Origin: Bradyrhizobium manausense
GTDB taxonomy: Bacteria; Pseudomonadota; Alphaproteobacteria; Rhizobiales; Xanthobacteraceae
Reading direction: 5' to 3'
Assembly (NCBI RefSeq): GCF_018129685.1
Contig: NZ_JAFCLG010000010.1
Location: 62,001 to 126,000, forward strand
DNA length: 64,000 nucleotides
In this document: positions 17,620-26,231 of the stretch, in pieces
How positions within the stretch are numbered: the stretch's first letter is position 1
Layout of the letters: every line of letters starts with the position of its first letter
Translations under genes and position numbers: made by a program
Notes under the pieces: generated by a model
What the model saw: only the letters and a program-made list of their open reading frames with translations
Databases searched by the model: none
What the model was told of the DNA's origin: nothing

Positions 17620-18474
17620 TCAGACTTGAAAAATGGTCGGCTGAACCTGCTTCAGCCCCGGAACGGTACTGTGAACCATCGACTCGGAATGCCCGACCAG
17701 CAAATATCCTCCAGGCCGCAGATGACTGCACAGCTGCTCGACGACCTTTCGCTGCGTCGGCTTGTCGAAATAGATCAGCACATTGCGGCAGAAGATCATG
17801 TCGACGTCGCGATCGACGGGATAGGACGGATCCATCAGGTTCATCCGCATGAAGTATGTCATGCGCCGCAGTTCCGGCACCACCCGCACCTCGCCGCGCG
17901 ATTTGTCGCGCGAGGACAGGAAATACCGTTTTACGAACGGCTCCGGCACCGGCGCGAGCACGTCGCGGGTATAGATCGCGGTCCTGGCGAGGCGCAGCAC
18001 CGCCGTCGAAATGTCGGTTCCGAGAACGCGATACTGAAACCGCGAACCGTTCCGCGTCATGTCGTCCAGCACCATGGCCACGGTATAGGCCTCCATGCCG
18101 GTCGAGCTCGCCGAGCTCCAGACTTTCAGATTCGCGCCTCTGCGGCCGTGCGACTTGAGCAGCGCCGGGACGGCGATCTCTCGCATGAAGGTGAAATGCT
18201 GTGGCTCGCGGAAAAAGTCGGTCTTGTTGGTCGTCACCACATCGATCAGATGGGTGAGCTCCGTGTCGAAATGCTCGGCCTCGAACAGGTTGTCGACATA
18301 TTCGTTCAGGCCGGAGAAATTAAGTGCGCGCACACGCTTGTGCAGGCGCCCCTCCAGCATCAGCCGCTTGCCCTGCGGCAGCTTGATGCCGACCTGACCT
18401 TCGATCAGCTCGGCAATTGTCCGGAAATGTCGGTCGGACAGATGCACGGCCGTATCCTGGATGGCGGGCATCAT
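17620..18474 (-). CDS. cheR: Chemotaxis protein methyltransferase CheR
   Basis: This 284-residue S-adenosylmethionine-dependent methyltransferase adds methyl groups to receptor glutamates. The N-terminal helical domain (1-80) and the catalytic domain are both complete, with NKTDFFREPQHF, the SAM loop KVWSSASSTGMEAYTVAM, VLGTDIS and MIFCRNVLIYF. In the SAM loop, the usual Gly-Glu-Glu is Gly-Met-Glu, a change worth noting. It lies between mcp and cheB in the operon. Confidence 0.95.
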   Translation of the reverse strand: MMPAIQDTAVHLSDRHFRTIAELIEGQVGIKLPQGKRLMLEGRLHKRVRALNFSGLNEYVDNLFEAEHFDTELTHLIDVVTTNKTDFFREPQHFTFMREIAVPALLKSHGRRGANLKVWSSASSTGMEAYTVAMVLDDMTRNGSRFQYRVLGTDISTAVLRLARTAIYTRDVLAPVPEPFVKRYFLSSRDKSRGEVRVVPELRRMTYFMRMNLMDPSYPVDRDVDMIFCRNVLIYFDKPTQRKVVEQLCSHLRPGGYLLVGHSESMVHSTVPGLKQVQPTIFQV

Positions 18475-18609
18475 GGCCGCCAGCCCCGGCCCCGAAGGCC
18501 CGCATGCAATGAATATCGGGCGATCGGAGCCATCTGGAATCCTACTCAGCTACGCAACAACAGAAGAAGGCCGGCCGAGCTCAGGGCCGACCTGCCCCCC
18601 GGAAACCCC

Positions 18610-20415
18610 TCAGCGCTGAAAATCGGCGTCCCGATCATCCTCACCGTCGTTCATGTCGAAAGCGAAACCGCCGCCGCCAGCGGCCTTCATCGCCCGCGCC
18701 GGCTTGACCGACGCTTTCTTGGCGGGACGCTCGACCGCTGCCATGTGAGCGGCCTTGGCGCGGAGCTGCGTGACCGCCCGATCGATCGGCGCCGGCGCTT
18801 GGCTCTTAGCGCCGTGGTCGATGCGGAAATAGGCGATCGTCGACTGGAGCTGCTCGGCCTGTGAGGCCAGCTCTTCCGAAGTGGACGACACCTGCTCGGA
18901 AGCGCTGGCATTCTGCTGGCCAACCTTGTCGAGCTGCTGGATCGCCTGGTTGATCTGGGCCGAACCGACGTCCTGCTCACGGCAGGCCGCGGTGATTTCC
19001 TCGACCAGTTCTGCGGTCTTCTTGATGTCAGGCACGAGCTTGGCGAGCATCGAGCCGGCTTCCTGCGCGACCTTGACGGTCTCGACCGACAGCGTGCCGA
19101 TCTCGGCCGCCGCCGCCTGGCTACGCTCGGCAAGCTTTCGCACTTCGGAGGCGACGACGGCAAAACCCTTGCCGTGCTCACCGGCGCGCGCGGCTTCGAC
19201 CGCGGCGTTGAGCGCGAGCAGATCGGTCTGGCGCGCGATCTCCTGCACGATGGTGATCTTCTCGGCAATGGTCTGCATCGCGTCGACGGCGCGGCCGACG
19301 GCGGCGCCGCTGGCCTCGGCGTCCTTGGCGGACTGCGCCGCGATCTTTTCGGTCTGGTTGGCGTTGTCGGCGTTCTGCTTCACATTCGAGGCCATCTCTT
19401 CCATGGAGGAAGACGCTTCCTCGGCGGACGAGGCCTGCTCCGTTGCACCCTGCGAGAGCTGCTCGGCACTGGCCGAGAGCTCCTGGCTGCCGGCGGAGAC
19501 GTTCTGCGCTGCGGTCAAGGCTTCCGACACGATCTGACGGAGCTTTTCGACCATACGTTCGAGCGCAAGACCGAGCGTATCCTTGTCCGATAATGGCTTG
19601 GCCTCGACGGTGAGGTCGCCCTGCGCAATCTGGTTGGCGACAGCCGCGGTCGCATTCAGGTTCACCGTCATCGCGCTCAGCGACTTGATGAGATCGCCGA
19701 TCTCGTCGTTGCTGGAGGACTCGATCTTCTTGCTGAGATCGCCGATCGCAACGGCATCGGCAAGACCGACTGCCTGCGCCAGCGCGCGGCTGATGTTCAG
19801 CGCGATCCAGGTCGCGGCGACGACCGCGATCAACAGTGAAGCAATCACCAGGCTCATCAGCATCATCTCGGCGCGAGAGCCGTCCTGCTGAGCCTGCTCG
19901 GCTTGTTCGGCCATGTTCTTCTTGACGTTCTTGATGTAGCCGTCAGCCGCCTCGAGCGCATCCGCAACCACCTTGCGGCCGTCATGCATGGAGCGGTCCA
20001 ACGCCTTCGGCTTGTCGGTCTTTGCAAGCCTCACCGTCTCGTCCTGATAGGCGTTCAGCTTGGTGAACGCGACGGAGAAATTCTCCATCAACTTCTTGCC
20101 ACTTTCGCTGGCGGCCGCGGCGATCTCGTCCTTGGACTTGGTCAGCGCTTCGCGGTTCTTGACGATATCCGCGACGAACTGGTCATATTCGGCATCGGTC
20201 GCCGCCAGGATCGAGTTCTTCTCGGCTCGCACCAAGAAGAGCACGCCTTCCTTGAGTTCGGCGGCCTTCTCCATGCGACCCGCACGACCAACCAGCACCT
20301 CGGTGGTGGTGACCATGTCCGACAGCTTCAGATATCCGACCGCACCGGCGATCATGGACAGTAGGATGACGACGCCGAAGGCGCTGGCAAGCTTGGCTTT
20401 GACGGTGAATCGCAT
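18610..20415 (-). CDS. Methyl-accepting chemotaxis protein, two HAMP segments
   Basis: This 601-residue receptor has transmembrane helix 1 at about 10-30 and a four-helix-bundle-type periplasmic domain to about 185. Transmembrane helix 2 spans about 190-212. A HAMP follows, then a second HAMP-like unit (residues about 255-310, with ANQIAQGDLTVEAKPLSDKD), and the signalling hairpin (LLALNAAVEAARAGEHGKGF). The tail ends GGGFAFDMNDGEDDRDADFQR, split as a short acidic/aromatic motif. ATG 20415 is the start; 16 upstream codons are rejected. The signalling half is nearly identical to that of the second receptor at 20977. Confidence 0.93.
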   Translation of the reverse strand: MRFTVKAKLASAFGVVILLSMIAGAVGYLKLSDMVTTTEVLVGRAGRMEKAAELKEGVLFLVRAEKNSILAATDAEYDQFVADIVKNREALTKSKDEIAAAASESGKKLMENFSVAFTKLNAYQDETVRLAKTDKPKALDRSMHDGRKVVADALEAADGYIKNVKKNMAEQAEQAQQDGSRAEMMLMSLVIASLLIAVVAATWIALNISRALAQAVGLADAVAIGDLSKKIESSSNDEIGDLIKSLSAMTVNLNATAAVANQIAQGDLTVEAKPLSDKDTLGLALERMVEKLRQIVSEALTAAQNVSAGSQELSASAEQLSQGATEQASSAEEASSSMEEMASNVKQNADNANQTEKIAAQSAKDAEASGAAVGRAVDAMQTIAEKITIVQEIARQTDLLALNAAVEAARAGEHGKGFAVVASEVRKLAERSQAAAAEIGTLSVETVKVAQEAGSMLAKLVPDIKKTAELVEEITAACREQDVGSAQINQAIQQLDKVGQQNASASEQVSSTSEELASQAEQLQSTIAYFRIDHGAKSQAPAPIDRAVTQLRAKAAHMAAVERPAKKASVKPARAMKAAGGGGFAFDMNDGEDDRDADFQR

Positions 20416-20473
20416 GGTTGTTCTCGTCGTTCTGGATTGGAGTTGCGTACGCTTGCTGCACAAAATTCAAGAT

Positions 20474-20944
20474 TCAGGCGGCGCGAGGCGCCTCGCCCGG
20501 TAGCTCATCATTCGCCATAAGCTTGGCGAGATCGAAGATCACGACGAATTTCTCGCCCTTGCGGCCGATACCTGCGGCATAGTCGGATTGCCATTTGCCC
20601 CCCACCTCGGGGATCGGCTCGATCGCCTGCTCGTCGATGTCGGTAACCTCGAACACGCAGTCGGCGACGAAGCCGACGCCGACCAGGCGGTCCTTCATCG
20701 GCACGTCGAGGATGATGATCCGGGTTGCCTCGGTGGCGGCCACGGCCGGCAGGCCGAGCTTGGTGCGGAGATCCACGATCGGATAGCCGGCGCCGCGCAC
20801 GTCGATCATGCCGAGCAGGAAATTCGGCGCGTGCGGAAGCCGCGAGATCGGCCGCATGTCCAGGATTTCCCGCACGTTGCGGATCGAGATGCCGAACGTC
20901 TCGCCGGCGAGCCCGAGCGTCAGATATTGCGAGGTTGCGGCCAT
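20474..20944 (-). CDS. cheW: CheW adaptor protein
   Basis: This 156-residue SH3-like adaptor couples receptors to CheA. It shows the expected LTLGLAGETFGISIRNVREIL start, the DVRGAGYPIVDLRTKLGL core and the VGFVADCVFEVTDID strand. The cheW gene lies between the two receptor genes. A second cheW precedes the other receptor, giving alternating cheW-mcp-cheW-mcp order. The two CheW proteins are only moderately alike, so they may serve different arrays. Confidence 0.93.
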   Translation of the reverse strand: MAATSQYLTLGLAGETFGISIRNVREILDMRPISRLPHAPNFLLGMIDVRGAGYPIVDLRTKLGLPAVAATEATRIIILDVPMKDRLVGVGFVADCVFEVTDIDEQAIEPIPEVGGKWQSDYAAGIGRKGEKFVVIFDLAKLMANDELPGEAPRAA

Positions 20945-20976
20945 TGCTAAATTCCAGGATCAGATGGTTCTAGATG

Positions 20977-22674
20977 TCAGCGCTGAAACTCGGCATCGCG
21001 GTCGTCTTCGCCGTCATGCATGTCGAAAGCAAAGCCACCGCCATTGGCAACCTTTGCCGCGCGCGCGGGCTTGCGAACGGGCACGGGCTTCTTCGGTCCG
21101 CGGTCCGCGGCCTGCATCTGCCCGGCCTTGCTGCGAAGCTGGCTCACCGCGCGGTCGATCGGCGCGGACGCGGCGCTCGCGCCACGCGCGCCCTCATCGA
21201 TCCGGAAGAAGGAGATGGTCGCCTGCAGCTGCTCGGCCTGGGACGCAAGCTCCTCCGAGGTCGATGATACCTGCTCGGAGGCGCTGGCATTCTGCTGGCC
21301 GACCTTGTCGAGCTGCTGGATCGCCTGGTTGATCTGCGAGGAGCCGACATCCTGCTCGCGGCAGGCGGCGGTGATCTCCTGGACCAGTTCGGCGGTCTTC
21401 TTGATGTCGGGCACGAGCTTCGACAGCATGTCGCCGGCTTGCTGCGCCACCTTGACGGTCTCGCTCGACAACGTGCCGATGTCGGCAGCGGCCGCCTGAC
21501 TGCGTTCGGCCAACTTGCGAACTTCGGAGGCGACCACCGCAAACCCCTTGCCATGTTCACCGGCACGGGCCGCTTCGACGGCTGCGTTCAGGGCAAGCAG
21601 ATCGGTCTGGCGGGCGATCTCCTGCACGATGGTGATCTTCTCGGCAATGGTCTGCATTGCTTCGACGGCACGGCCGACGGCGATGCCGCTGGCTTCTGCA
21701 TCCTTGGCCGATTGCGCCGCGATCTTCTCGGTCTGGTTGGCGTTGTCGGCGTTCTGCTTCACGTTCGAGGCCATCTCTTCCATCGAAGAGGAGGCCTCCT
21801 CGGCGGACGAGGCCTGCTCGGTCGCGCCCTGCGAGAGCTGCTCGGCGCTCGCGGAGAGCTCCTGGCTGCCGGCAGAAACGTTCTGGGCGGCGGTGAGCGC
21901 CTCCTGGACGATCTGCCGCAGCTTCTCGACCATCACGTTGAGCGATTTGGTGAGATCGCCGATCTCGTCGTTGCTCGCCGAAGGAATGATCTGGCTGAGA
22001 TCGCCATCGGCGACCGCGCCGGCCAGACCGACCGCGCGACCGAGCGAACGGCTGATCGAGATCGAAATCCACAGGGCGGCGGCAATCGCCACCATCAGCG
22101 AGATGCCGAGAAGGGTCAGTAGCAGGAACTGCGCCTGATGCCCTTCCTCCTTCGATCCGACCGCCTGCTCGGCCATCTGCTTCTTCGTGTTCTCGACATA
22201 GGCGCCCATCGAATCGAGCGCTTCGTTGACTATCTTGCGGCCCTCATTCATCGAGCGCTCGGTCGCTTTCGCCTTGTCCGTCTTTGCGAGCCGGATCGTC
22301 TCTTCCTGGTATGCGTTCATCTTGGCAAAGGCCACCGCGAAGCCGTCGAGCAGCTTCTTGCCGGCTTCGCTTGCCAATGCGTAGACCTCGTCCTTGGTCT
22401 TGAGGGCGGATTCGCGTCGCTTGGCGGCATCGGCCGCGGCCTGCTCGATTTCGCTCTCGTTGCCGATGATGGCGTTCTTTTCCGCGCGAAGCTGGATGAG
22501 AATGTCCTTCTCGACCTCCATCGCCTTTTCCATGCGCTTGGCGCGCAGGACCATGCTGTCGGCCGTCGCCATCATGTCGCCGAGCTTCATGTAGGCGACG
22601 CCGCCCGCGACCATCGACAGGACGATGACCAGACCGAATGCACTGGCAAGCTTTGCCTTGACCGTAAATCTCAT
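20977..22674 (-). CDS. Methyl-accepting chemotaxis protein, single HAMP
   Basis: This 565-residue receptor is built like its neighbour: transmembrane helices at about 10-30 and 190-212 enclose a four-helix-bundle periplasmic region with its own sequence. One HAMP is followed directly by EKLRQIVQEALTAAQNVSAG and the standard signalling hairpin. Compared with the receptor at 18610 it lacks about 36 residues of the second HAMP-like unit. The C-terminal tail (FDMHDGEDDRDAEFQR) is almost the same. It was probably made by duplication followed by deletion or gene conversion. Confidence 0.93.
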   Translation of the reverse strand: MRFTVKAKLASAFGLVIVLSMVAGGVAYMKLGDMMATADSMVLRAKRMEKAMEVEKDILIQLRAEKNAIIGNESEIEQAAADAAKRRESALKTKDEVYALASEAGKKLLDGFAVAFAKMNAYQEETIRLAKTDKAKATERSMNEGRKIVNEALDSMGAYVENTKKQMAEQAVGSKEEGHQAQFLLLTLLGISLMVAIAAALWISISISRSLGRAVGLAGAVADGDLSQIIPSASNDEIGDLTKSLNVMVEKLRQIVQEALTAAQNVSAGSQELSASAEQLSQGATEQASSAEEASSSMEEMASNVKQNADNANQTEKIAAQSAKDAEASGIAVGRAVEAMQTIAEKITIVQEIARQTDLLALNAAVEAARAGEHGKGFAVVASEVRKLAERSQAAAADIGTLSSETVKVAQQAGDMLSKLVPDIKKTAELVQEITAACREQDVGSSQINQAIQQLDKVGQQNASASEQVSSTSEELASQAEQLQATISFFRIDEGARGASAASAPIDRAVSQLRSKAGQMQAADRGPKKPVPVRKPARAAKVANGGGFAFDMHDGEDDRDAEFQR

Positions 22675-22711
22675 CTTCAGCCCCTACCCGATCTCGCCCC
22701 GAGACCTCGTT

Positions 22712-23167
22712 TCAATTCAGAATGCGTTCCATGTTGGGAACAATGACGAACTCTTCACGCCATTTCGCGATGAAGCGAATGAACTCCGGCTTCCAATGCA
22801 TGCCGACGCGCGGCGTCTGCTGCACGTCGGTCTGCGAGATTTCCGTGACTTCGTAGACCTTGTCGGCGGTGACGCCGACGAGCACCGGCTCGTTGTCGAG
22901 CTCGATCTCGATCACCACGATCCGGGTATCCGCGGAATTTTCGAGCTGCGGCATGCCGAAGCGGATGCGCAGATCCGCAAGCGGAATGACGTTGCCGCGC
23001 ACATTGATCACGCTGGGAACGAAAGCCCTCGCCCCCGCCACCCTGGTCACCGGCACGGGATCGATGATCTCGCGCACGAGGCCGGCGTCGAGCGCGAATT
23101 TCTCCTCGCCGAGGCCGATCATGATGACCTGCATCGCGCGGGCCTGATGTTCAGCTGCCTGGATCAT
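22712..23167 (-). CDS. cheW: CheW adaptor protein
   Basis: This is the second CheW of the operon, 151 residues, with MQVIMIGLGEEKFALDAGLV at the N-terminus, VINVRGNVIPLADLRIRFG in the core and ADKVYEVTEIS in the C-terminal half. The start is ATG 23167, which shares one base with the cheA stop (TGATG); GTG 23170 with a 4-base overlap is the alternative. Translation is coupled to cheA either way. Confidence 0.93.
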   Translation of the reverse strand: MIQAAEHQARAMQVIMIGLGEEKFALDAGLVREIIDPVPVTRVAGARAFVPSVINVRGNVIPLADLRIRFGMPQLENSADTRIVVIEIELDNEPVLVGVTADKVYEVTEISQTDVQQTPRVGMHWKPEFIRFIAKWREEFVIVPNMERILN

Positions 23168-25266
23168 CACGCCGCCTCGCTGATATGCTGTTTCTCGACC
23201 TTCGACTGCGCCAGCGCGACGAGCTGCGCAACGTCGAGGATCAGCGCCGCCGTGCCGTCGCCCAGGATGGTCGCACCAGAGAAGATGGTGACGTCCGAAT
23301 GCAGCTTGGAGAGCGACTTGATGACGGTCTGGTGGTTGCCGATGATCTGGTCGACGACGAGGCCAACGTGAGTCTCGCCAGTCGAGATGATGATCGTCTT
23401 CTGGTGCCGGTCGGGCGTGCCCGATGCGGTCATGATCTCGCGCAGCTTGAGGAACGGCACGAGCTTGCCGCGCACGTTGAGGAAGTTGCGCCCACGGGAA
23501 CGTTCATCCTCGGCGGTCAGCTCGATGCATTCCTCCACCGCCGACAGCGGAATGATGTAGCGACCCTCGCCGACGCGGATGAGCAGTCCTTCGATGATCG
23601 CGAGCGTCAGCGGTAGGCGCAGGGTTACAGTGGTGCCCTCGCCCGACCGGGTCGACAGGTCGATCGAACCGCGCATATTCTCGATGGTGCGCTTGACCAC
23701 GTCCATGCCGACACCGCGGCCAGACAGCGCCGAAATGGTCTGCGCGGTCGAGAAGCCCGGATGGAACAGGAACTGGTGGATCTCGTGATCGGTCAGCACG
23801 GCGCCGGCGGCGATCAAGCCCTGCTCTTCGGCTTTCGCGCGGATGCGGGCGGTGTTGAGGCCGCCGCCATTGTCCTTCACGGTGACGAGCACCTGAGCGC
23901 CGGAATGCACGGCCGCGAGCTCGATCCGGCCCTGCTCGGTCTTGCCGTTGGCCATGCGGGTCGCGGTGTCTTCGATGCCGTGGTCAATGGCGTTGCGGAT
24001 CAAATGCACCAGCGGATCGGCCAGGCACTCGATCATGGTCTTGTCGAGCTCGGTATCCTCGCCCGTCGTGACGAACTCGACCGGCTTCGACAGGTCGCGC
24101 GACAGATCGTGGATCAGGCGGCGGAAGCGGCCGAACAGCGAGCCGATCGGCACCATGCGCGCGCCCATCGTGGTGTCGCGTAAGGATGAGGCGAGACGCT
24201 CGATCTCCTCGGCGATCATCTTGATCGAGAGGTCGGAACCGGAGGCCGCAAGCTGGGTCAGCCGCGCCTGGGCGATGACGAGCTCGCCGACGCGGTCCAT
24301 CAGCTCGTCGAGGCGCTCGGCCTGCACGCGAACCGTGGCGATGCCGCGATCGTCGCGCTTGGCTTCGGCCTTCGCTTCGGGCTTGGATTCGAGTTTCGCT
24401 TCGGGCTTTACGGCCGGTTTCGGCTCCGCTTTTGCGGCAGGCTCTACGGCGACCGGCGCGGCAACAACCTCAACCACCGGCGTGGGCATCTCGACGACGG
24501 GGGCCGGCTCCTCGTCGAGGAGCTGGAACAGCGGCGCAGGCGCGGGCGCTTCGACCTGCTCCAGCGGCGAGAGCGTCAGCTTCATCTCGTCCGAGACGAA
24601 CATGAAGACGTCGTCGATCGCAGCCTTGTCGCAGGCGGCGTGCAGCTTGACGTCCCATTTCAGGTAGCAGTCTTCCGGATCCATCTCGTCGAGGAACGGG
24701 ATGCCGTCGGTCACGGGAACGACGAAGCAGGGACCGAGCTTGCAGAGATCGTCGAGCAGATCGAGCGGGTTCGATCCGTTACGGAGGATGTGGGATTCGA
24801 ATTCCAGATAGAGGTGCCAGCCGGCCTGCTTGCTGTGGACCGGCGCGAGCGGCGGCGCTTCGACGATCTCGGCGACGCCAGCGGCGGGCCGATCCGACGA
24901 CACGAAGCGCTTGAGGTCGTCGAGGATGGCTTCGCCGATGATATCGTCGGTCGACTGCGGATCCTCGATCAGCGCACGAATGTAATCCTTGGCGGCGAGC
25001 GCGACCGAAATCAGCTCCTGGGTCGGCTTGATCTCGCCCTTGCGGACGCGGTCGAACGCGGTCTCGAATTCGTGGGTGAAGGACGCGACCTTGTCGAAGC
25101 CGAACATCGCACCCGATCCCTTGATCGTGTGCAGCGCGCGGAAGGCGGAATCGACCAGTTCGCGGTCGTCCGGACGCTGGCCGAGGTCGAGCAGCGCCCC
25201 TTCCAGGACCTCGAACAGCTCGCTGGCTTCCTGGCGGAAAACCTCGGTCGGGTCCATCGCACTCAT
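23167..25266 (-). CDS. cheA: Chemotaxis histidine kinase CheA
   Basis: This 699-residue hybrid-type kinase phosphorylates CheY and CheB. The P1 domain has the phosphorylated His46 in ALHTIKGSGAMFGF. P2 and an Ala/Pro/Lys-rich linker follow (about 220-330). P3 dimerisation begins at TVRVQAERLDELMDRVG. P4 has N-box HLIRNAIDHGIED and G-boxes DNGGGL and GRGVGMDVV. P5, the CheW-like domain, ends the protein. ATG 25266 overlaps the cheY stop by 4 bases; ATG 25257 is an alternative. Confidence 0.97.
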   Translation of the reverse strand: MSAMDPTEVFRQEASELFEVLEGALLDLGQRPDDRELVDSAFRALHTIKGSGAMFGFDKVASFTHEFETAFDRVRKGEIKPTQELISVALAAKDYIRALIEDPQSTDDIIGEAILDDLKRFVSSDRPAAGVAEIVEAPPLAPVHSKQAGWHLYLEFESHILRNGSNPLDLLDDLCKLGPCFVVPVTDGIPFLDEMDPEDCYLKWDVKLHAACDKAAIDDVFMFVSDEMKLTLSPLEQVEAPAPAPLFQLLDEEPAPVVEMPTPVVEVVAAPVAVEPAAKAEPKPAVKPEAKLESKPEAKAEAKRDDRGIATVRVQAERLDELMDRVGELVIAQARLTQLAASGSDLSIKMIAEEIERLASSLRDTTMGARMVPIGSLFGRFRRLIHDLSRDLSKPVEFVTTGEDTELDKTMIECLADPLVHLIRNAIDHGIEDTATRMANGKTEQGRIELAAVHSGAQVLVTVKDNGGGLNTARIRAKAEEQGLIAAGAVLTDHEIHQFLFHPGFSTAQTISALSGRGVGMDVVKRTIENMRGSIDLSTRSGEGTTVTLRLPLTLAIIEGLLIRVGEGRYIIPLSAVEECIELTAEDERSRGRNFLNVRGKLVPFLKLREIMTASGTPDRHQKTIIISTGETHVGLVVDQIIGNHQTVIKSLSKLHSDVTIFSGATILGDGTAALILDVAQLVALAQSKVEKQHISEAA

Positions 25267-25628
25267 GCGCGCACCAGCTTTGCGACGACGGCGAGCAGTT
25301 GCTCGGGCTTGAACGGCTTGGTGATCCACCCCGTGGCGCCGGCGCTCTTGGCTTCCTGCTTCACCGCGTCGTTGGACTCGGTGGTCAGGAACACGATGGG
25401 CATGCCGACCGCGCTCGGCAATTTGCGCAGCGCCTTGATCAGCTCCAGCCCGTTCATGACCGGCATATTGAGATCGGTGATGACGAGGTCGAGCTTGCCG
25501 GCCTGCGCCTTGGCGAGCCCTTGCGCGCCGTCACCGGCCTCGATCACGCTGTGACCGGCCGGCTCGAGCACGACCTTGATCATCTGCCGGATGCTGGGAG
25601 AGTCGTCGACCGTGAGAATCGTGGCCAT
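25263..25628 (-). CDS. cheY: Chemotaxis response regulator CheY
   Basis: This 121-residue single-domain response regulator keeps the acidic pair in TVDDSP, the phosphoacceptor Asp in VITDLNMPVMNG, Thr in FLTTES and Lys in ITKPFKPEQ. It controls flagellar motor switching once phosphorylated by CheA. The start ATG 25628 touches the STAS stop (TAATG) and the gene ends inside the first codons of cheA, so all three are tightly coupled. Confidence 0.95.
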   Translation of the reverse strand: MATILTVDDSPSIRQMIKVVLEPAGHSVIEAGDGAQGLAKAQAGKLDLVITDLNMPVMNGLELIKALRKLPSAVGMPIVFLTTESNDAVKQEAKSAGATGWITKPFKPEQLLAVVAKLVRA

Positions 25629-25951
25629 TAGACGCCATCTTTCCTTTGCGGGAAGTGCTGATCGATCATCGCCTCGCTGGCGAAGCCGGCGCGGCGAAGG
25701 GTGTTGCGCAGAGACTGGGAAAAAGAGGTCAGGACCACGGGGCGGCCCTGGGCATCGCCGGTCTTGGCAGCCGACAGCAGCAGCTGGATCGAGGTCACGT
25801 CGGCTTTGTCGACGCTGGAGCAATCGATCTCGAGCCGGTCCTGCCGGCCGAACGCTTCGCGGATCAGGTCGTACACACTGCGGATCGCAGCAATGCTGCA
25901 ATCAGCGGGCAGCCGCAGGGACCACTTCGGCTCGGTCATATCAGACGACAT
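25628..25951 (-). CDS. STAS-domain protein
   Basis: This 107-residue protein is the first gene of the chemotaxis operon. It has the STAS fold of anti-sigma factor antagonists: a first strand and helix (WSLRLPADCSIAAIRSVYDLI), DRLEIDCSSVDKADVTSIQL with the Ser/Thr at the usual phosphorylatable loop, then VVLTSFSQSLRNTLRRAG. Start ATG 25951 follows GGGGGACG. Linking a STAS protein to chemotaxis suggests a partner-switch input, though this is inference. Confidence 0.85.
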   Translation of the reverse strand: MSSDMTEPKWSLRLPADCSIAAIRSVYDLIREAFGRQDRLEIDCSSVDKADVTSIQLLLSAAKTGDAQGRPVVLTSFSQSLRNTLRRAGFASEAMIDQHFPQRKDGV

Positions 25952-26231
25952 TCGTCCCCCAAATTCTTCGGGATGCATTGCACGCATCGCGCGAATCCCG
26001 CGCGATGACTATCCGCGTCCGAGAGTATGCAAACTCCTAACGGGGTGCCCCGTACAACTACGGGTCACATTCCCCAAGAGTTCGCGTATGCACACAAGCG
26101 TGCATGAGCCGCTCAAATCTCATGCGATGCGCGCAACGTTGAGGCAGTCTGCCGCGGCATGAATGTTTGCTCGGCGTTAAATCACCCGGGCTATTCGTTG
26201 GGGTCATGCCTCGCCATCAGTCCGGCCGCCG

